Assembly: GCA_002898255.1 (NCBI GenBank)
Contig: BEIE01000001.1
Coordinates: 310,001-374,000 of the forward strand
Source of the DNA: a bacterium HR28
Lineage (GTDB): Bacteria; Chloroflexota; Chloroflexia; Thermomicrobiales; Thermomicrobiaceae
Reading direction: 5' to 3'
DNA length: 64,000 nucleotides
The notes beneath the pieces were generated by a model. It saw nothing but the letters and a program-made list of their open reading frames with translations. It made no database searches and had not been told where the DNA came from. The translations under genes and the position numbers were made by a program. This document shows positions 56,068 through 64,000 of the stretch, in pieces. Numbering within the stretch: position 1 is the first letter of the stretch; every line of letters starts with the position of its first letter.

Positions 56068-57612
56068 ATGGCACCACGCATCCAGCTTATCGACGTGACA
56101 CTCCGTGACGGGAATCAGAGTCTCTGGAGCGCGATCGGGATCGATACGCGGACAGTCGTCGACGTCGCCCCTTGGCTTGATCGGGCAGGTTTCAAGTGCA
56201 TCGACTTCACGACCAGCACCCACATGGCAATCAGCGTGCGCTATCACCGGGAAGATCCCTATGAGAAGATCCGACTTGCCCGCCAGCTTATGCCGAACAC
56301 TCCTCTCATCTTCATGACCACCGGCATGCGTTTCATCACTTGGGAACCAGCGCCACGCGCCATCATCCGCTTAGCGATGCGCGTCATGGTCCGCCACGGC
56401 ATTCGCCGCATTCAGATCGTTGAGCCTATGAACAACATGAGTGCGCTCCTGGAGGCTGCCAGGATCGCGCGCGAGGAAGGAGCAGAACAGGTCGTCGCCG
56501 GGCTCGTCTACAGCATCAGCCCAGTTCATACGGACGAGTTCTACGTCCGCTGCGCCGAGGAACTCGCTCGGGAACGCCAACTCATCGATACGGTTTACAT
56601 CAAAGATCCGTCCGGACTCCTCACGCCAGAGCGGGTTGAGACGATCGTACCGGCGCTACGACGAGCACTGGGTGACGATATGCCGCTCGAGATCCATTCA
56701 CATTGCACCATGGGTATGGCACCCCTCTGTTATCTGCGGGCAGTGCAGCTGGGTGTCCAGACGGTGCACACGGCCATCCCACCACTCGCCGAAGGCACCT
56801 CACTACCATCCATCTACCGAACAGTGGCCAACCTGCGGGAACTCGGCTTTGAGGTCGATATCGACCTCGAACCGCTTGCCTACGTCTCCGAGTATCTCCA
56901 GCGTTTGGCACGCCGCAAGAAATTCCCGGTCGGTCGCCCACTGGAATACGATGTCTCCTATTACCGTCACCAGGTTCCTGGCGGGATGATCACGACTCTC
57001 CAGCGACATCTTAAAGAGGTAGGAGCAGAACACCGTTTCGATGCAGTGCTGGAGGAGATTGTCCGGGTACGAGCGGAGCTCGGCTACCCGATCATGGTCA
57101 CACCCTACTCGCAGCTCGTCGCCACGCAGGCGCTCCTGAATATCGAATCACGTGAGCGCTATGAGAAGGTGCCAGACGAGGTGATCAAGTATGTCCTTGG
57201 CCGCTTCGGCCCGCCTCCTGCACCGATCGACCCTTGGGTGAAGGAACGCGTCCTCTCTCTCCCGCGTGCGCGGGAACTCGACGTTCCTATCCCCGAGCCG
57301 ACTCTTGAAGAACTGCGGCGCACGTTCGGTGCGACCATCTCGGATGAGGAACTCCTCCTACGGTGGGCCCTCCCGGCCGACCAGGTCGATGCAGCACTGG
57401 CCCGCAAGATAGGCCACCCTGCGCCGACCGGGAACAACCTCACGCATCCGATCGCACAGCTCATCGCCGAAGTCGCCCGGAAACCATCGATCAGCTACTT
57501 CCACCTCGAGAAGGACGGTATTCGTCTCACGCTTAGCCGGCAGAACGGTCTGCCCCTGAGCGTGCAAGCGTCGACGGAGGGGAGTATCCCGCATGACCGT
57601 CACCCAGCGTGA
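56068..57612 (+). CDS. Biotin-dependent carboxyltransferase (PycB/OadA/5S type)
   Basis: The 514-residue protein has the HMGL-like TIM barrel start (IQLIDVTLRDGNQSLWS), the carboxylated lysine in VYIKDPSGLLTP (Lys179), and metal ligands IHSHCTMG (His210, His212). The conserved C-terminal carboxylase domain also fits (HQVPGGMITTLQRHL, RVRAELGYPIMVTPYSQLVATQA). Relatives transfer CO2 between carboxybiotin and pyruvate or oxaloacetate. The usual RDAHQS is RDGNQS here, and the acceptor may differ. There is no fused biotin domain; the separate carrier lies upstream. The gene end overlaps the HAD gene by 20 bases. Confidence 0.85.
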   Translation: MAPRIQLIDVTLRDGNQSLWSAIGIDTRTVVDVAPWLDRAGFKCIDFTTSTHMAISVRYHREDPYEKIRLARQLMPNTPLIFMTTGMRFITWEPAPRAIIRLAMRVMVRHGIRRIQIVEPMNNMSALLEAARIAREEGAEQVVAGLVYSISPVHTDEFYVRCAEELARERQLIDTVYIKDPSGLLTPERVETIVPALRRALGDDMPLEIHSHCTMGMAPLCYLRAVQLGVQTVHTAIPPLAEGTSLPSIYRTVANLRELGFEVDIDLEPLAYVSEYLQRLARRKKFPVGRPLEYDVSYYRHQVPGGMITTLQRHLKEVGAEHRFDAVLEEIVRVRAELGYPIMVTPYSQLVATQALLNIESRERYEKVPDEVIKYVLGRFGPPPAPIDPWVKERVLSLPRARELDVPIPEPTLEELRRTFGATISDEELLLRWALPADQVDAALARKIGHPAPTGNNLTHPIAQLIAEVARKPSISYFHLEKDGIRLTLSRQNGLPLSVQASTEGSIPHDRHPA

Positions 57613-58450
57613 CCTACTCCGTGTCCGTGCATTCGTGTTTGATGTCGACGGTACCCTCATCTTATCGGAGAGCCCTGATTGGAGCGGCGCGATCCCCTTA
57701 CCTGGTGCAGTCGAACTCCTCACCTGGCTCAACCAGCACGGGTATCCGTTCGCACTCTTCACCAGCGGGAGCACTGAACTCCCGGGGACATACGCTGCAC
57801 GTCTGCGCGCAGCTGGACTTCCGGTGGCGGACTGGCAGGTGGTCACGACCGGAGTCACAGCAGCCGAGATCATCGCGACAGAATATCCGGGCCGCGCCGT
57901 TTTCGTCCTCGGGGAAAGAGGAACGCGGGAGCCACTTCTGGCCCGCGGGATCCCGGTCGTCGAGGGAGAGGACGGCAAACACGCTGGCGTTGTCCTGGTT
58001 GGATGGAGTCGTTCGCTGACGTATGATCAACTCGACATCGCGTGCCGAGCCGTCTGGAACGGGGCCGATCTTCTGGTCACCTCCGCTGCTCGGGCGTTTG
58101 TCTCGAAGCAGGGGCTGCGGCCCGGCTGGTCATGGTCGATCGCAGTCGCGATCGCCGAAACGACGGGGAAAGCGCCGCGTGTCGTCGGCAAACCATCGGT
58201 TGAGGCGCTTCGCGCCGTCGCTCGGCTCCTTGGGACCGTTCCAGCCGATGTCGCGGTCGTCGGTGACGATCCGGATCTTGAACTTCGGATGGGCCGGGAA
58301 GCCGGCTCAGTGACGATCCAGGTTCGAACCGGACGGGGCAGCGAACCGGTCGAGACTCCAGAGATCGGTGACCTCGTGATACGCGGTGTCGACGAGCTAC
58401 TTGTGTTGCTCCACGCGATTCGTGCGAAGGAGGATGCCCCGGACGAGTGA
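57593..58450 (+). CDS. HAD-superfamily phosphatase, NagD-like
   Basis: The 285-residue protein has FVFDVDGTL (Asp17, Asp19), LFTSGSTELPGTYAARLRAAG (motif II region), GKPSVEALRAVA (motif III lysine) and VVGDDPDLELRMGREAG, with a type C2 cap as in NagD/p-nitrophenyl phosphatases. Its ribosome-binding site GGAGGGGAG lies within the end of the carboxyltransferase gene, which it overlaps by 20 bases. In context it could remove phosphate from a product of the phosphotransferase; this is inference. Confidence 0.82.
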   Translation: MTVTQRDLLRVRAFVFDVDGTLILSESPDWSGAIPLPGAVELLTWLNQHGYPFALFTSGSTELPGTYAARLRAAGLPVADWQVVTTGVTAAEIIATEYPGRAVFVLGERGTREPLLARGIPVVEGEDGKHAGVVLVGWSRSLTYDQLDIACRAVWNGADLLVTSAARAFVSKQGLRPGWSWSIAVAIAETTGKAPRVVGKPSVEALRAVARLLGTVPADVAVVGDDPDLELRMGREAGSVTIQVRTGRGSEPVETPEIGDLVIRGVDELLVLLHAIRAKEDAPDE

Positions 58451-58461
58451 GGAGCTGGGCA

Positions 58462-59793
58462 ATGGCCGAGCGACGGTACTGGAATGAGGTGATGGAGACC
58501 ATTGATCCAGAACGTCTCTGGCAGCTGGAAGACGAGCGGCTCCGCTGGCAGCTCCGTTGGGTGTGGGAACGCTCTCCGTTCTACCGGCAGAAGTTCAGTG
58601 AGGCCGGGATTGATCCACTTACGATCGGACGCGACTCGTTACACCTACTTCCATTCACCGTCAAAGATGAAGTGCGACGCACACAGCAAGATTACCCACC
58701 GCTTGGCGGACATGCCTGTGTCCCATTGCATGAGGTCGTCCGGATCCATGCGTCCTCGGGGACAACGGGTCAACCAACGCTCGTCGGATTGACTGAGGCG
58801 GACGCCAGGGCATGGAATGAGGTCCTCGCCCGATTCTTCTGGACCACCGGCGTGAGACCAGGAACACGTGTTTGGCTTGCGGTCACCCTGGGCTGGTACA
58901 TCGCCGGGCTGAGCTTCTACGAGGCACTTCGCGCGATCCAGGCTACTGTCTATCCGTCCGGCACGATGGAGGCTACGCGAACCTTCAACGTGATCCAGCG
59001 GGCCGGGGTCGACTACATGGTCTCGAGCCCCACCTTCGTCAACTTCCTCACTCATGTTGCCCGCGAGCGGCTCGGGATTGATCCGGCCTCGCTCGGCATC
59101 AAAGCGATGGCGTTGGGTGGCGAGCCTGGAGCTGGTGTTCCCCAAATCCGCCAGCAGATCGAGGAAACCTGGGGCTGCAAGGTCTACGACGCGATGGGAA
59201 CTGCAGACTTCGCACCGATCCTTTGGACGGAGTGCGAAGCACAGGCCGGCATGCACTTCGTCGGACAAGGCTTCGTGATCGCCGAGTTCATCGAACCCGA
59301 GACCGGTCGTCCTATCGAGCCGAAGGAAGGGATGCTCGCTGAACTCGTCTACACGGCAATCCAACGCGAGTGTGTCCCACTGATTCGCTTTCGAATCGGT
59401 GATCTCGTACGAATTGAGGGAACAGGGCGATGTGAATGCGGCCGTACTGGGATCCGGATCCGCTGCGTCGGTCGTGTCGATGACATGTTTATCGTCCGCG
59501 GCGTGAACGTCTTCCCCAGTGCGGTCGCTGACGTCATCGCCTCCTTCCGCCCGCGCGTCACAGGTGAATTCCAGATCCGGTTGCCAGCTCGCGGACTGCC
59601 TATCGATCCTCCTGTCCCCATCGTCGTGGAGCTCGGCCCGGAGCCCGGTGACCTGCACAAGCTCAAGCGTGATCTCGAAGAGGCGATCCGTGCCCAGCTC
59701 ATCTTCCGTGCTACCGTCCAACTCGTTCCCAAAGGGGAACTCACACCAACTGGCACGATGAAGCGTCAGGTTATCGTCCGCGGCGAAGCATAG
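58462..59793 (+). CDS. Phenylacetate-CoA ligase-like AMP-forming CoA ligase (PaaK family)
   Basis: The 443-residue protein follows PaaK closely: YWNEVMETIDPERLWQLEDE, WERSPFYRQKFSEAGI, LPFTVKDEVRRTQQDYPPLG, the AMP motif SSGTTGQPT (98-106), GGEPGAG, YDAMGTADF, LIRFRIGDL, and IRCVGRVDDMFIVRGVNVFP. Such ligases make acyl-CoA thioesters of aromatic or other carboxylic acids with ATP. ATG 58462 follows GAGGAG. It is the last gene of the operon and should activate the acid formed by the preceding enzymes. The substrate cannot be read from the sequence. Confidence 0.88.
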   Translation: MAERRYWNEVMETIDPERLWQLEDERLRWQLRWVWERSPFYRQKFSEAGIDPLTIGRDSLHLLPFTVKDEVRRTQQDYPPLGGHACVPLHEVVRIHASSGTTGQPTLVGLTEADARAWNEVLARFFWTTGVRPGTRVWLAVTLGWYIAGLSFYEALRAIQATVYPSGTMEATRTFNVIQRAGVDYMVSSPTFVNFLTHVARERLGIDPASLGIKAMALGGEPGAGVPQIRQQIEETWGCKVYDAMGTADFAPILWTECEAQAGMHFVGQGFVIAEFIEPETGRPIEPKEGMLAELVYTAIQRECVPLIRFRIGDLVRIEGTGRCECGRTGIRIRCVGRVDDMFIVRGVNVFPSAVADVIASFRPRVTGEFQIRLPARGLPIDPPVPIVVELGPEPGDLHKLKRDLEEAIRAQLIFRATVQLVPKGELTPTGTMKRQVIVRGEA

Positions 59794-60090
59794 TCACCGC
59801 TTCACACTTCGCTTCGAGGCCAGCACACCCCACTCTTGTCCTCATGCGACGACAGATTTGCCTCAGCTATCTCCAAACGTCTCGCCGAATCCGACAACCT
59901 TTCTCCTCCGCTGAGAGCACCTGTTAACGCACGCTCGAGTGGCTAAGAGGTACAGTGTCTGCCAAGGACCTTTTACTTGGTTCGATATATCCTTGTACCG
60001 ACGCGCTTATGACGTCGCTTGCAGCGACATCGAGACCTCGAGCCGTCTCCCATGCACGCCTCTTGTCCCAACCCACGATGCGTTCGCTCC

Positions 60091-61059
60091 TCATCCTGCC
60101 AGCGCGCGCTTTAGCACCGCCAAGATCTCTGCACTCGCTCTCTGGCTGACCCACGCTGAAGGCGCAAAGGCATCAAAGCCATGAAACGCACCAGCATAGA
60201 CGTGGAGTTCCGTCGGCACCCCCGCCTGCATTAACCGCTGAGCATAGGCAATGTCCTCGTCGCGAAAGAGGTCGGCAGTCCCAACCATGATGTACGCGGG
60301 CGGCAATCCCGCCAGAGTCTCCGCACGGGCTGGTGCCGCATAGGCCGGAACATCGGAGCTCCCTGGCTCACAGCCCAAATAGGCTTGCCAACCGATCTGG
60401 TTCCACTCCCGTGTCCAGATCAGCCGTCGGTCGGTGATCTCATGGCTTGACGGAGTCTCATTCCGGTCATCAAGCATTGGGTAGATCAGCAGTTGAAAAC
60501 GCACCGTGAACTCACCCCGATCGCGAACCAGGAGTGCGAGTGCTGCGGCTAGCCCACCGCCGGCACTCGCCCCAGCGATCGCTATTCGCTGGGGGTCAAC
60601 GCCCAGTTCCGCTGCCCGCCGAACGAGCCAATGCAGCGCTGCGTAGCAGTCCTCTAGTGGTGCCGGGTATGGATGCTCCGGTGCAAGCCGGTAGTCGACC
60701 GAGGCAACCAGAGCGGGCAACGAGTGGGCGAACTCCGCACACTGCAAATCGTTCATCTCCGGCGAGCCCATAACGTAACCGCCACCATGAATCCAGAGGA
60801 GCGCCGGGAGCGGTCCGCGCGCCTCTGTCGGACGGTATAGGCGCACACGTACAGCCGTACCGTCCTTGGTATTTGGCGCGAACTCATCTGTGATCGCAAC
60901 GTCGGACGGCAGTGGCGGAGCGAGTTGGGCAAGCGCCTCGCGCAGGATTGCAAGTCGCCGACGCGCCATAGGAATGTCATGAAGATCAAGCAAGAACTCT
61001 TCCGGTACTGCCGCAAGCGCCTCTGCAAGTTCCGGATCGAGCCGGTCCAGGACAGACAT
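60091..61059 (-). CDS. Alpha/beta-hydrolase, hormone-sensitive-lipase (HSL) family esterase
   Basis: The 322-residue enzyme has the family IV oxyanion motif HGGGYVMGSP (91-100), DYRLAPEHPYPAPLED, the nucleophile GASAGG (Ser164), the acid in ADLFRDED (Asp262) and the base in FHGFD (His292). It should hydrolyse short-chain esters in the cytoplasm; no signal is present. It is transcribed towards the operon ending at 59793 and is a single gene. Confidence 0.9.
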   Translation of the reverse strand: MSVLDRLDPELAEALAAVPEEFLLDLHDIPMARRRLAILREALAQLAPPLPSDVAITDEFAPNTKDGTAVRVRLYRPTEARGPLPALLWIHGGGYVMGSPEMNDLQCAEFAHSLPALVASVDYRLAPEHPYPAPLEDCYAALHWLVRRAAELGVDPQRIAIAGASAGGGLAAALALLVRDRGEFTVRFQLLIYPMLDDRNETPSSHEITDRRLIWTREWNQIGWQAYLGCEPGSSDVPAYAAPARAETLAGLPPAYIMVGTADLFRDEDIAYAQRLMQAGVPTELHVYAGAFHGFDAFAPSAWVSQRASAEILAVLKRALAG

Positions 61060-61443
61060 CGCCGCACCTCGCTTCGCCTGAACACCACCGACGCCTGGAG
61101 CCTACTGCACCACCGGTTCGTCCGCAAGGAGTGCCTAGCTGTGTAGGTCATCCGGCACCGATCACACGAAGCGTGCCAGTCATCACGGGACCATCACGCG
61201 TTCCAGTAAATCCGCACGCTTCTTCACCGGTTCGGCGTTCTGGAGTTGCCTATCTCCCATTTCGTGAGAGGTGTCCGAGCCCCTCGTCGGGTTCGCGCCA
61301 CACTCACCCGCAGCACCTCAGTGGTTCGCGTCTACCTCTTCACCGACTGCCCCCTACGCTCCGTGCGTGGCTCCGGCCACGCTGCAGCGACCAGGAGCAT
61401 AGGCACATGCGGCCTGACCGTGCCGCCAAATGGAGTCGACGCC
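61060..61443. other. Intergenic stretch between two minus-strand genes
   Basis: No supported gene. The frames are short and Arg/Ser/Pro-rich. A short resemblance to the start of the CRISPR repeat at 61237 is not sustained. Confidence 0.4.
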
Positions 61444-62325
61444 TCAAGCGCGCGCCGACTCAATCGGTTCGAATGCCGCGACAATCATGCTGTAGTAGCT
61501 CGGTGCCTCGTAGCAGAGCACCTCGCCACGTAGTGGCACTCGTCGCATGACTCCGGCGAGCATCAGTGTCTGCCACAAGCCGTCAATCGCGGCGTTCGTC
61601 GCCTGCTCTTCCGGAAGATCGATCAGCCGACCAGGATCGTTGGCCCGGAGCGCTTCAACAACGAGCTGGTCGACCACTGCCGCATCAGGGTGGAAGCCAT
61701 ACGGGCCGTCTGCCCGATGTGTATGGGCCCAATCGCAGCTCGCGATAAAGGCGATCCGTCGCCCGTCACGCTCGGCTGCCAACGCCACCGCCTCGCCGAA
61801 CGTCACCAGGAGCTCCCGCGGGACACGTCGCGATGGCGTCACTATCACGACAGGCGGGCCGCTGTCCTCTTCGGGCGGCGGCGCAAGGACGTCCCCATAC
61901 CCAACCAGATTGCGCCCGTGACCGAGAAACCAAAGTGGAGTCATTGTCCCCCAGTCGAGCGGAATCACTGATTGGTCCCAACGATTTCCGGCAAATCCGG
62001 CCAGTGCGATCGGTACGCCGAGTTCACGCGCCGCAGCAGCGATCCCCTCGGTGGCCATACGATCCAGTGGCACATTCATCTCAATCTGCCGCCCGTGCCA
62101 GCGCAACGTTCCCGCACCGCGCGCTGTGTAGGCCAGGCAAACCATGCCGTCCACGCGGACTCCGTGCGGCGTGGCCACCACCAGGACATCCGGCCGGGCA
62201 GCGGCGCAGCGCTCTCCCAGCTGGAACATCGCAGCGCGCGTTTGTAGACCGCCCTCCGCATCCGCGGAGAGTTCCGGGATAATCGGAAAACCGTGCGGGG
62301 CGACCGCTCCGAAAACGATTCCCAT
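61444..62325 (-). CDS. Class III extradiol dioxygenase-like protein (LigB/MEMO fold)
   Basis: The 293-residue protein has the LigB-superfamily histidines: VAPHG (His11), VVATPHGVRV (His54), and ASCDWAHTH near residue 200. It also has a central VIPLDWGTMTPLWFLGHG segment typical of the beta subunit of protocatechuate/aromatic ring dioxygenases. It could cleave a catechol-like ring with Fe(II), or belong to the MEMO-like branch of unknown role. Its nearness to a PaaK-type ligase and esterase makes aromatic breakdown plausible. It is divergent from the haem protein gene. Confidence 0.75.
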   Translation of the reverse strand: MGIVFGAVAPHGFPIIPELSADAEGGLQTRAAMFQLGERCAAARPDVLVVATPHGVRVDGMVCLAYTARGAGTLRWHGRQIEMNVPLDRMATEGIAAAARELGVPIALAGFAGNRWDQSVIPLDWGTMTPLWFLGHGRNLVGYGDVLAPPPEEDSGPPVVIVTPSRRVPRELLVTFGEAVALAAERDGRRIAFIASCDWAHTHRADGPYGFHPDAAVVDQLVVEALRANDPGRLIDLPEEQATNAAIDGLWQTLMLAGVMRRVPLRGEVLCYEAPSYYSMIVAAFEPIESARA

Positions 62326-62639
62326 CGTCCGCTCCTCTCACTCGTCGGACGTAGTATCGACGGCACTACGAAGGAGCGCAACGACTGCCCCACCGCGAAG
62401 TGGCGCAAGAGCCCCGTATTTCCACCCACCAGGCGTGGAGGAAGCAAACAGCGCTGTTCTCACTGGGCTGCGAGCTCAGCGAAGAGCGGGTATTCCGTCT
62501 AGGCATTCTGGAACTTGGAAACGCCCCCTGACTCCCCAAGCGTCGCCAACCGGTTACTCACCGTTTACATTCACAACCGATACTCGGTCTCGACAAGTGA
62601 CCGCCCATATGGTGGGGGAAAACGGCAAGGGGGTTTGAG
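62326..62639. other. Divergent intergenic region
   Basis: It separates the LigB-like and haem-binding genes and must hold promoters for both. No convincing -35/-10 pair stands out by eye. Confidence 0.35.
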
Positions 62640-63218
62640 ATGAGCAATTCGGTCACCACCGTCCGAGAGGCAAAACCACGGTGGGTGCGGCGCATTGCAC
62701 TGATTCTTGGTGGCACGTTGGTCACTGTCTTTGTCGTTCTCCAAGGAGTGGCCTTGGCGCTGCCACGGAGTAATCCGCCGGTGATCGCAGAACCCCCGTG
62801 GGACAGCCCGCAGACGCGCGAACTTTTCATGCGCGCTTGTGGTGACTGTCACTCGAATCAGACGAACTGGCGTTGGTACACATATGTCGCGCCAGCAGCA
62901 TTTCTCGCCTACCGCGACGTCACCGAGGGGCGACAGAAATGCAACGTCTCCGAGTGGGGCGTTGGTGGCGAGCAGAAATGTGACGAATCGGCCGAAACGA
63001 TTCAAAAGGGAACAATGCCGCCCTGGTTCTACTTACCGCTCCATCCAGAAGCACGACTCTCCCCACAAGAGCAACAGCAGCTGATCCAAGGTCTCCTTGC
63101 TACTTTCGGTGAAGGCGGAGAAGGCCCTGGTCGCGAGGGCATCCCGGGTGGAGAGAACGAAGAGAATGAAAGCGAAGAAGGCCTTATCCCTCGTGCAATT
63201 GCCCTTCGCCTGTCCTGA
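62640..63218 (+). CDS. Membrane-anchored haem-binding (c-type) protein
   Basis: The 192-residue protein has one N-terminal membrane anchor (about 19-41) and a CGDCH haem c site (67-71) in FMRACGDCHSNQTNWRWY. A GTMPPWFYLPLHPEARLS segment offers Met as axial ligand, as in the Haem_bd domain family. Two further cysteines (RQKC, EQKC) lie between and could form a disulphide. The C-terminus is Gly/Glu-rich. The domain should face outside and carry electrons or sense redox. AAGGGGGTTTGAG is the ribosome-binding site. Confidence 0.85.
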   Translation: MSNSVTTVREAKPRWVRRIALILGGTLVTVFVVLQGVALALPRSNPPVIAEPPWDSPQTRELFMRACGDCHSNQTNWRWYTYVAPAAFLAYRDVTEGRQKCNVSEWGVGGEQKCDESAETIQKGTMPPWFYLPLHPEARLSPQEQQQLIQGLLATFGEGGEGPGREGIPGGENEENESEEGLIPRAIALRLS

Positions 63219-63620
63219 CGATTGGCCAGTGAGCCGCCTAGTGCCTTGGGAGGCACCCTTGCTCGAGACAGTGCACGCGGGACGGGCCGTGGGCCACCAA
63301 CGATCCGAGCAACCGGGCATCGCCTCGGTCCACAATCGCCCGCCCCGTGTATCACTCCATCCGGGCCAGCCGGGGGAAGCCGCGCACTCATTTTCCCCGG
63401 AGAGACAACCCTTTCGGCTGACATTCGGTCAGGGAGGAGTGTGTCGCAATTTCCCTCGGGAAGAGCAGGGTGCTCGCTAAGCGACCAGGGGATGTTACTC
63501 AGAGGAGTCTCAGCTTGGGGGCAGGCCCAGACCGGGCATTTCACCGCCGCACGGATCGCTAGCACAGAACACGGAGCGGTGCAGCGCACCGCCTGCAGGA
63601 ATCAGCTGCGCCCAAAGGGC
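63219..63620. other. Intergenic stretch before T-box leader
   Basis: No supported gene; short frames on both strands only. Confidence 0.4.
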
Positions 63621-63650
63621 TTGACAAACCCTGGACGGCTCTGCTAGGCT
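63621..63650 (+). promoter_or_regulatory. Promoter of the T-box-controlled transcript
   Basis: TTGACA (63621-63626), 18 bases, TAGGCT (63645-63650), directly before the T-box leader. Confidence 0.65.
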
Positions 63651-63895
63651 TTTGGGCAAAGGCGCGGAAGGGAAGCAGTAGCGCGCCGAATCCGGCCAGC
63701 GAGCCGGGGTGTGGTGGAAGCCCGGTCCGGAGTGGCGCGCGAACTCGTCCCGGAGCTGCACTCGCGAACCCAGGGAGTAGTGGGTGCCGGGTTGCGCCCG
63801 TTATCGCGCAAAGAGTGGGCGTCGCTGCTCGTTGCAGCGGCGGCCAAGTAGGGTGGTACCACGGGAACGGCCCGTCCCTTCGCGGACGGGCCGTT
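63651..63895 (+). promoter_or_regulatory. T-box leader (tRNA-sensing riboswitch), probably leucine-specific
   Basis: The T-box core AGGGTGGTACCACGG (63850-63864) is intact and includes the UGGN bulge that pairs with the tRNA end. It is followed by a 12-bp terminator stem AACGGCCCGTCC with GGACGGGCCGTT (63866-63895). Upstream, Stem I base pairs GCGCGCC (63681-63687) with GGCGCGC (63734-63740), and GAGCCGGGGTG...GTGGAAGCCCGG fits its upper part. After the stem, GAA-CUC-GUCCCGGAG places CUC (Leu) as the likely specifier codon; a shifted reading (ACU or UCG) is not excluded. It should let transcription continue when tRNA-Leu is uncharged. Confidence 0.8.
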
Positions 63896-63914
63896 TGGTG
63901 TCAGAGGGATAGCA

Positions 63915-63998
63915 ATGATCCACGGCATTTCGAGCTTGCTCCAACTCTCCCTTAGCCGGCCCCGCAGAGGGGCCATCGGAGACGCGGGACGGCTGTGA
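63915..63998 (+). CDS. Short leucine-rich ORF after the T-box (possible leader peptide)
   Basis: An ATG with AGAGGG upstream opens a 27-codon frame, MIHGISSLLQLSLSRPRRG and so on, with four Leu codons within six (TTG, CTC, CTC, CTT). It is followed in the same frame by a GC hairpin, GGCCCC-GCAGA-GGGGCC (63958-63974), and stops at TGA 63996-63998, two bases before the window end. This layout resembles attenuation leader peptides of leucine or branched-chain amino acid operons. The regulated gene lies beyond the window. Confidence 0.45.
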   Translation: MIHGISSLLQLSLSRPRRGAIGDAGRL

Positions 63999-64000
63999 CG

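Noticed and set aside
61237-61257. GTTCTGGAGTTGCCTAT resembling the start of the CRISPR repeat
   Set aside because: Only the first seven bases align without shifting and the GGGCTTGAAAC end is absent; likely chance.
1-64000. Insertion sequences, integrases or toxin-antitoxin pairs
   Set aside because: No transposase, recombinase or toxin-antitoxin motif was found in any supported reading frame.

Overview
The window looks like a piece of the chromosome of a thermophilic member of the Chloroflexota, most likely class Thermomicrobia. This is inference, based on strongly GC-rich coding sequence, frequent GTG starts, compact and overlapping gene pairs, secreted proteins with Chloroflexi-style domains (YNGWNT-type repeats, CAP-fused proteins), and Tat-like lipoprotein ABC binding proteins. 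No database search was possible.

Layout. (1) 1-1421: the promoter-proximal end of a type I-B-like cas operon on the minus strand, with cas6 followed by the N-terminal part of a CXXC/CXXC Cas8 that runs off the left edge. (2) 1422-4899: 3.5 kb almost without genes, holding the cas promoter, two tRNA-Ser genes with promoter and terminator, and a short dyad element found once near the cas promoter and once upstream of the array. (3) 4900-17485: one very large CRISPR array, about 190 copies by hand count of a 30-bp repeat with spacers of about 36 bp. A promoter lies about 40 bp before the first repeat, and the right end decays. Just beyond it are a small ORF flanked by repeat copies, two worn repeats, and an uncharacterised gene pair. 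(4) 19605-37210: housekeeping and surface genes: a secreted repeat protein, a PucR-type regulator, a CAP-domain protein, a GAF protein, an ispH/PAP2/GDPD/HAD operon, a membrane-anchored glycoside hydrolase, an RmlD-like reductase, endonuclease IV, a DegS/DegU-like two-component pair and MutL. (5) 37211-48629: an RDD membrane protein, an oligopeptide ABC cluster (two paralogous binding proteins and two permeases) and a sugar ABC cluster (two permeases and a binding protein). Neither cluster has its own ATPase. (6) 48705-52779: a divergent GroEL-like protein, an Asp-box propeller protein and QueF. (7) 53301-59793: a five-gene operon with a phenylphosphate-synthase-alpha-like phosphotransferase, a biotin carrier, a biotin-dependent carboxyltransferase, a HAD phosphatase and a PaaK-type CoA ligase. 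(8) 60091-64000: an esterase, a LigB-like dioxygenase, a small c-type haem protein, and at the right edge a T-box leader, probably leucine-specific, followed by a leucine-rich short ORF.

How parts work together. Cas6 should cut the long pre-crRNA within the repeat, leaving the usual 8-nt CUUGAAAC handle, for a Cascade whose large subunit is the partial Cas8. The 53-60 kb operon is the best candidate for an undescribed pathway: it combines phosphoryl transfer, biotin-dependent carboxylation and CoA activation. The right-edge leader most likely controls leucine biosynthesis or leucyl-tRNA charging genes outside the window.
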